Origin: Rallus limicola
Lineage: Eukaryota; Chordata; Aves; Gruiformes; Rallidae
Length of the DNA: 64,000 nt
Assembly (NCBI GenBank): GCA_022605955.1
Contig: JAKCOZ010000100.1
Coordinates: forward strand, 372,001 to 436,000
Direction: 5' to 3'
The translations under genes were made by a program, and so were the position numbers. Shown here in pieces: positions 55,030-64,000 of this stretch (positions within the stretch are counted from its first letter, which is position 1; each line of letters opens with the position of its first letter). Below the pieces are notes generated by a model that was given only the letters and a program-made list of their open reading frames with translations, was not told the DNA's origin and did no database searches.

Positions 55030-56900
55030 GAGCCACGTTCCAAGCTCTAAAATCTCTCTTGGTGGGGTGGAGGGGTGGGGGTTTGGATCCAGAAGATGAC
55101 CAAAATGAAGAGAAACCTGCCTTGACATGGATACATCCCAGCTGTGGATGGAAGTCCACAGTCAAACATGGCAACATCAAGCCTCAAACTCATTCCAGAA
55201 GGAAACCAAAGCCAAGGGAACCAAAGCTGAAGAGAAATTGAGGTTGGTTGGGTTTGTGGGGGGGGTGGTGGAGAAGGGGAGGGGGAAATGTGTCCCTCTC
55301 CTAATCTGAAGCTTTCCTTCTGGAGTGGAGTTTTGTGATGAAAGGACAACCCTCAACTCCAAATTTGGGGGGGTTTTTTTGGGGGTTGTTTTTCTTTTCT
55401 GCTCCCCAAATTCCCTTGTTTATTGGTCAGGTAACCCCACTATTAAAGTAGAAGAGTCACTTTGGGGACCTGCCACATCAAACAAGCTGTGGAGAGACAA
55501 TGAACACGATGGAGAAGACCACACCAAGACAACACAACCACTCTGAGGTCCTCCCTTTGGGCCATCCCCCCCCCCCCCCCCCCCACCCCTCCTTATCCCA
55601 CTGGGTGGGATTGTTTCCAGACAAACTCCCCCCAAAAATGGGAATAAAAATCCATTTTAATTTCCATAAACTCTGAAGAGACAAAGACCCAACAAGTAAA
55701 AACACCCACCCCACCTGGTGCCACGGCAACGTTGATGTGGTTGGTTGGTCTTCCACTGATGGTTTGGTGGTTTCCTCTTTTATCCCCTCCAATAATTTGG
55801 CTAATGAGGCTCCAAATTTAATCTGGATCAGGTCAAGAGCTGCTAAATTCATATCTGGTGCCTCTGGTTGTTTGGAGGCAACTCTGGAAGCCCACCTTGC
55901 TCCAATCTCAACGTGCCAGCAGTCATCTCCCCTATGATGTGTCCTCCAGCCCCAGCCTCCTGGTGAAACCTGGGGAGGGGGGTGGAAAACCTGGGGAGGG
56001 GGGTGGAAAACCTGGGGAGGGGGGTGGAAAACCTGGGGAGGGGGGGTGGAAAACCTGGGGAGGGGGGGTGGAAAACCTCAACCCTCATTCCCAGAGCCTT
56101 CTGCTTCATGAGGATGCTTAGATGATGGTACCTGTTTCAGGAGGTTTCTGTGGTGGGGACGTTCCCAGGGATAGAGCTGATGTGGGAATGATGGAGTTGA
56201 CCCTCTTCAAGGAGCTGCAGCTTCTTGGATGCCACCTATGTCCCTTCCCCAATCCATGAAGAAGGTTGTCTTAAACCAGCTCCAAAATCTTCCCAGTTTA
56301 GCAAGGACTCTGTTTTAGGCAGTGGGAAGGGTGTCAGCAGCTTCTTCAAGGGCAGAACCTTTGATCCTCAGGAGCTGTCCCCATCCAGCTGGCTGTGTCC
56401 ACCTCCAACCTTGCTTCTGAGATGTGAGGAATTAGTGGAACTCCCCCCATCGTCCCAGCTCCTCACGGTGACACCAAGCAGGTCCCTCCCTTGCCCCCTT
56501 CTCCTCACAGGGTTGGGGAGAATGGGTAGCACAGGGTGGGGGGTATCTGGCCCCTTCAAGCAGTGTCAATGACCAGGGGGTCACCCCCCTTTCAGTCTCA
56601 TGGGCTTTAAAAAATAGCACCTCCTAAATATCCTCAGGGTGAGGAGCAACCCTCAAATACACAACATGTGGAGGGGTTGCTGCACACCCCCCCCCCACAC
56701 CCCCATAAGCCCCAAATCATACCCCCCCCCCCAACACACACACCCCAACTGCAGGTTTTTGGGCCTCCTGAGCCCAAGGGACCCCCCATGATGGAGGGAG
56801 GGGTGAGCTGGCACCTCTGCTGCCAACCCTCCTGGGACAACTGAGGTGTCTCCAGCCCCGTGTCCATCCACCCCAAAATTGGGGGGTGGGGAGGGGAGGG
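55030..56900. other. no gene seen; possible TIGD5 3' UTR on minus
   Basis: It contains a poly-C run (55,567), a minus-strand AATAAA (55,419-55,424) that could end TIGD5 transcripts, and a 24-bp repeat (55,968-56,085). No coding region is supported. Confidence 0.45.
55968..56085 (+). repeat. tandem repeat of AAAACCTGGGGAGGGGGGTGG, 5 copies
   Basis: Unit of 23-24 bp in direct order. Confidence 0.85.
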
Positions 56901-56924
56901 GAGTGGGGTTTGATAGCTGAGAGG

Positions 56925-59480
<2,556 letters not shown>

Positions 59481-59529
59481 TGCTTCTGGGCGGGGGGGGG
59501 TGGGGGGGGTGCCTGTGGGATCCTGCGCC

Positions 59530-59610
59530 CCTCACAGGCCGCGGGGGGCCCCTCACAGGCCGCGGGGGGCCCCTCACAGGCCGCGGGGGGCCCCTCACAG
59601 GCCTTTCCCC
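59530..59610 (+). repeat. 21-bp tandem repeat, 4 copies (CCCCTCACAGGCCGCGGGG)
   Basis: Four direct copies, the last one diverging. Confidence 0.85.
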
Positions 59611-59639
59611 CTCTCGCAGGCCCCAGGGAAGAGGTTACG

Positions 59640-60875
59640 ATCGCCTTTCCGTTACCCGTGGGGTCCCTTTTTCCCCTCAGAGGCCGGGGAAGGGGGTTTT
59701 GGGGTTGTCGGTGAGGTTTTTCCCCTTGCAGTGAGGGCCCCCACCTGGGTTGGGGTCCCTTTCCCCCCTCAGAGGCCAGGGGAAGGGGGTTTTGGGTTTA
59801 TTGGTGAGGTTTCTCCCCTTGCAGTGAGGGCCCCCACCTGGGTTGGGGTCCCTTTCCCCCCCTCAGAGGCCAAGGGAAAGGTGTTTTGAGGTTATTGGTG
59901 GGGTTTCTGCCCTCACAGTGAGGGCCCCCACCTGGGTTGGGGTCCCTTTCCCCCCTCAGAGGCCAGGGGAAAGGTGTTTTGAGGTTATTGGTGGGGTTTC
60001 TCCCCTTGCAGTGAGGGCCCCCACCTGGGTTGGGGTCCCTTTCCCCCCCTCAGAAGCCAGGGGAAGGGGGTTTTGGGGCTATCGGTGAGGTTTCTCCCCT
60101 TGCAGTGAGGGCCCCCACCTGGGTTGGGGTCCCTTTCCCCCCTCAGAGGTCAGGGGAAGGGGGTTTTGGGGCTATCGGTGAGGTTTCTCCCCTTGCAGTG
60201 AGGGCCCCCACCTGGGTTGGGGTCCCTTTCCCCCCTCAGAAGCCAGGGGAAAGGTGTTCTGAGGTTATTGGTGGGGTTTCTGCCCTCACAGTGAGGGCCC
60301 CCACCTGGGTTGGGGTCCCTTTCCCCCCTCAGAGACCGGGGGAAGGGGGTTTTGAGGTTATTGGTGGGGTTTCTGCCCTCACAGTGAGGGCCCCCACCTG
60401 GGTTGGGGTCCCTTTCCCCCCTCAGAAGCCAGGGGAAAGGTGTTCTGAGGTTATTGGTGGGGTTTCTGCCCTCACAGTGAGGGCCCCCACCTGGGTTGGG
60501 GTCCCTTTCCCCCCTCAGAGACCGGGGGAAGGGGGTTTTGAGGTTATTGGTGGGGTTTCTGCCCTCACAGTGAGGGCCCCCACCTGGGTTGGGGTCCCTT
60601 TCCCCCCTCAGAAGCCAGGGGAAAGGTGTTTTGAGGTTATTGGTGGGGTTTCTGCCCTCACAGTGAGGGCCCCCACCTGGGTTGGGGTCCCTTTCCCCCC
60701 CTCAGAAGCCAGGGGAAGGGGGTTTTGAGGTTATTGGTGGGGTTTCTGCCCTCACAGTGAGGGCCCCCACCTGGGTTGGGGTCCCTTTCCCCCCTCAGAG
60801 GCCGGGGAAGGGGGTTTTGGGGCTATCAGTGAGGTTTCTCCCCTTGCAGTGAGGGCCCCCACCTGGGTTGGGGTA
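59640..60875 (+). repeat. 93-bp minisatellite
   Basis: About 13 copies, each with GAGGGCCCCCACCTGGGTTG, TTTCCCCCCTCAGA and a CCCCTTGCAG or CCCTCACAG block. Spacing is 93-94 bp. The open frame at 60,030-60,728 exists because 93 is a multiple of 3 and is not a gene. Confidence 0.93.
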
Positions 60876-60934
60876 GCCCCCATTATCTATATGGGTTGGG
60901 GAGGTGATGTGCTGGGACAGAAGGACTTTAGGGG

Positions 60935-61575
60935 GAGGAACTCGTGGATGAGAAGCTGGATGTGAGTCACCAACATGCATCTCTGGCCCAGAAAGCCAAC
61001 CACATCCTGGGCTGCATCACCAGGAGTGTGGCCAGCAGGTTGAAAGAGGGAATTCTGTCCCTCTGCTTTGGGGAGACCTCACCTGGAATGCTGTGTCCAG
61101 CTTTGGAACCCTCAGCACAAGGATGTGGACCTGTTGGGGTGTGTCCAGAGGATGCCATGAAGATGATTAGAGGGTAGGAGCACCTCTCCTGTGAAGACAG
61201 GCTGAGAGAGTTGGGCTTGTTCAGCCTGGAGAAGAGAAAGCTCCAGGGGGGGACCTTATAGCAGCTTTCCAGTACCTGAAAGATGACTATAAAAAGCTGG
61301 AGAAGAACTCTTCCCAAGGGCATGGAGTGAGAACATGAGGGGTGATGGTTTTAAACTAGAAAAGGGGAGATTTAGGTTGGATATTAGGAAAAAATTCTTC
61401 ACTATGAGGCTGGTGGATGATTGGAACAGGTTGCCCAGAGAGGTGGTGGAGGCCCCATCCCTGTAGATATCCAAGGTCAGGCTTGATGGAGCTCAGAGCA
61501 GGGGCTCCCTGCAGCAGGCTTGGACTTAGATGAAGCTCCCTTCCAACCTGACATGGTCTGGGATTCTCATGGCAG
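60935..61575 (+). mobile_element. CR1 LINE 3' part
   Basis: CR1 ORF2 end (HASLAQKANHILGCITRSVA) and 3' region to CCTTCCAACCTGACATGGTC. Confidence 0.8.
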
Positions 61576-62810
61576 GAAAGGGAGAGTTTTGGGGGAACCC
61601 TCATTAGATGTGGGTGTTTTTCCTTCTGTTGTGCTCCCAGAGAAAGGAGGTCATAGGCTTCCTACATCATCTCTGGGGTTCCTTCCTCTTCACAACCTTG
61701 GGAACAGGGCTGGTTCTCCCCCATGATCTGTGAGGTCAGCTTTTCCTCTTCCCAGAGTCCTGAGGGAGAGGGTTTAGGGTGCACTTGCTCTTTGGGATTA
61801 TTTTTCCCCTTTTTAAGACTCAGAGAACACTCTGTTGGGGCACCCCACGTGCTCCCCATGATTGCTTAACTCCCTTTCATCTCAATAGGCTTGAGAAAAG
61901 GGGTTTTGGGAGGCTCCCCAATTTCCTGGGGGGGTCTCTTCTTCCCTCACACACCAATAAAGTAGGATGAGTGTGTGTCCCCCAATTTCTAGGACTTCCC
62001 TTTCCCCCTCCCAACCCTAAAAACAAAAAAAAGGGGGGTTTGTAGAGTTCTCTCACCTCTCTGGGGGTCACTTCCCCTTTCCAGGTGGTTGCAGGAGCAC
62101 CCCTTTTTTTGGGACCAAAGGCTGATGTTGGAGATGATGCTGGAGATCTCCTTAAAGCTCCTCAGCTTTGGGGGGAGAAGGAGAAGGTTTCCACTTTTGA
62201 GGTGCTTGTTTTTGACATAACCCCTCTTGTAGAGAGCTTCACCCCTTCAAAACTGAGGGGTTCAGTGCAATTCCTACCCTAGTAGGAAGGGGAATTTGGG
62301 GGGGGGGACCACCACCTTATCCCCAGCAGCTCTTCAGGGCTCTGTTCTTCTTGCTCTCTCCTCTTGGCAGAGGTTTCTTGTTGAGTCACCTGCTGTAAAA
62401 GGGAACTTGAGCTGCTGCTGCTGCTCCATCCTGGCACAGAGCAGCTGTAACTGCAGCAGTGGCCTAATCCAGCCCCTGGCCCAGCACCCTTAACTTGATT
62501 TGGAGCTGGGAGTCCTGTAAGGAGAGACTTTCCCCCCCCACCCCCTCCTCCAACCCCTCCCCTTGTTCTGCTCTTGCTCCATAGGTGCAGCTGGGCTCTG
62601 CTCATCTCTCCCTCTCCATGTCCTGGTGTTCCCAACCCTGTTGTGACCTTGGCAGTGCCTCTGGCAGCCTGTGCTTCTCTTTCTTAGTGCTGGGGCCAGT
62701 TCTGGGTTCAACACAAAGGGAGGGGGGGTCATCCCACCAGCTGCAGACACCCCTCCCACCCCCCACTTCCAAGCACAGACTTAGCCCCAGAGCCAACATC
62801 TCCATCTCCT
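61575..62810. other. intronic or intergenic sequence, no gene seen
   Basis: Unique sequence. A keratin-like AATAAA at 61,957 has no associated gene. No coding exon is recognised. Confidence 0.45.
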
Positions 62811-62814
62811 GAGC

Positions 62815-63605
62815 TCTGGTATCTCCCCAGGGATCTGTTTGATTCCCATGGGAATCAAGCCCACCTCCCTGCTTGGAGCCCCTCAAGGGTGTCTTCTCCT
62901 GGGGCTGGTTTTGGTTCAACTACTTTATCAAGGACTTGGATGAAGGGATTGGATGTTCCCTCAGGAAGTTTGGAGGTGACACTAAGCTGGGAGGAAGTGT
63001 TGATCTGCCTGAGGGTGGGGAGGCTCTTCAGAGGGATCTGGACAGGCTGGACCCATGGGCTGAGACCAATGGGATGAGGTTTAACAAGGCCAAGTGTAGA
63101 GTGATAAACATGGGACAGAACAAGCCCATGCAGAGCTCCAGGCTGGGGGGAGACTGGCTGGAGAGCTGTCAGGCAGAGAAGGACCTGGGGGTGTTGGGTG
63201 ACTGCAGGCTGACCAGGAGCCAGCAGTGTGCCCAGGGGGCCAGGAAGGCCAAGGGCATCCTGGCTTGTGTCAGACACAGGGTGGCCAGTAGGTGTGGGGA
63301 GGGGATTGTGCCCCTGGGCTGGGCACTGGTGAGGCTGCAGCTGGAGTCCTGGGTCCAGTTCTGGGCTCCTCAGCATCAGAAGGACATGGAGGTGCTGGAG
63401 CGAGTGCAGAGAAGGGCAACCAGGCTGGGGAAGGGGCTGGAGGGCAAATCCTCTGAGGAGCAGCTGAGGGAGCTGGGGGTGTTGAGGCTGGAGAAGAGGA
63501 GGCTGAGGGGAGCCCTTCTGCCCACCTCCCCTGCCCTGCCAGGAGGGTGCAGAGAGGTGGGCGCTGGTCTCTTCAGCCAGGAGCTGGGACAAGGTGACAT
63601 GACCT
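62815..63605 (+). mobile_element. CR1 LINE fragment lacking its 3' end
   Basis: A long open CR1 ORF2 C-terminal stretch ([36 protein letters not shown]) breaks off at about 63,605, before the 3' UTR. It is close to the copies at 33,835 (minus) and 36,820. Confidence 0.85.
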
Positions 63606-64000
63606 TAAGCTGGTACCAGCTTGATTTCTTCTTTGAGCTGATGTTCCCAATCCTGTTGTGCTGAGGCTGGAGGAGGAAATCCCTTTCCTTTCTCTGCTGT
63701 AATTCTTCTCTCTGCTCTTCTAGGTGTGTCCTCTTCCTCCCTGACCTTGCAGGTATGCCTTTTTTCTTCTCCTCTCTTCACCTAAACTGTTTGTTTTCAA
63801 CTCAATTTGCCTTTTTTCTCCTGAAGGTTGACTCCTTTCCATCTCTTTCCCTCCTCATTTCCCATGGTGTTGCTGATCTCTTCATTAGCAATCAGTGCTG
63901 CTGTTGCTTGGAGTGAAGAGTTGTGATTTATTTTAAGGGGATGGAGCTTGGGGGAGGCCTTCTTTCCCTCCCTAAAAGGTTTATGTGGAGCTTTGCCTTA
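63605..64000. other. unassigned sequence; possible 30-bp exon at 63,723-63,752
   Basis: A pyrimidine-rich acceptor (CTCTTCTAG) and a donor (CAGGTATGCC) enclose about 30 bases. This could be a small 5' UTR exon of the + transcript, but nothing else supports it. Confidence 0.2.

Overview
The window is vertebrate and almost certainly avian DNA. It combines a tandem array of beta-keratin (corneous beta-protein) genes with their standard two-exon layout, many chicken-repeat-1 (CR1) LINE fragments, and GC-rich genes whose introns are packed with minisatellites, as in bird microchromosomes. Gene order also fits: GFUS, PYCR3, TIGD5 and (by inference) EEF1D are neighbours in human 8q24.3, with the same relative orientations.

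Layout. (1) 1-18,700: beta-keratin array, all on +. There are five intact genes (CDS starts 3,952; 7,010; 10,090; 14,686; 17,967), one 5'-truncated remnant (11,696-11,920), one orphan promoter/exon 1 fused to a keratin 3' UTR with no CDS (about 1,084-1,290), and the 3' UTR of a further gene cut by the window start. The repeat unit is about 3.1 kb and carries CR1 fragments between genes. (2) 18,700-23,200: a CR1 graveyard, purine-rich simple repeats and a GC-rich GAGCC-type repeat. (3) 23,400-38,200: GFUS (GDP-L-fucose synthase, +), ten coding exons, nearly every intron filled by a different minisatellite. Its first coding exon lies at the end of a 4 kb minisatellite that holds six partial copies of the same exon. 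(4) 38,700-43,500: a minus-strand gene with signal peptide, NCQ motif, coiled coil and membrane segment, best matched to the Brambleberry/KAR5/GEX1 nuclear-fusion family. (5) 43,600-50,680: a 100-N assembly gap and PYCR3 (pyrroline-5-carboxylate reductase, +), whose first exon is not visible. (6) 50,700-56,900: CR1 fragments and sequence without a recognisable gene. (7) 56,925-58,709: TIGD5 (minus), a domesticated Tigger transposase lacking all three catalytic acids. (8) 58,750-59,480: a CpG-rich bidirectional promoter, followed on + by a 93-bp repeat array and CR1s. The + transcript is probably EEF1D, but none of its coding sequence is inside the window.

The keratin genes encode structural proteins of skin appendages and appear to be kept alike by gene conversion. 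GFUS, PYCR3 and TIGD5 are unrelated housekeeping or domesticated genes linked only by conserved synteny. Coding exons of GFUS and the Brambleberry-like gene contain several single-base indels in otherwise well-conserved reading frames, so consensus-sequence error is the first explanation to test. The strongest unexplained structures are the exon-bearing minisatellite at GFUS and the two oppositely oriented copies of one G-rich minisatellite that flank it.
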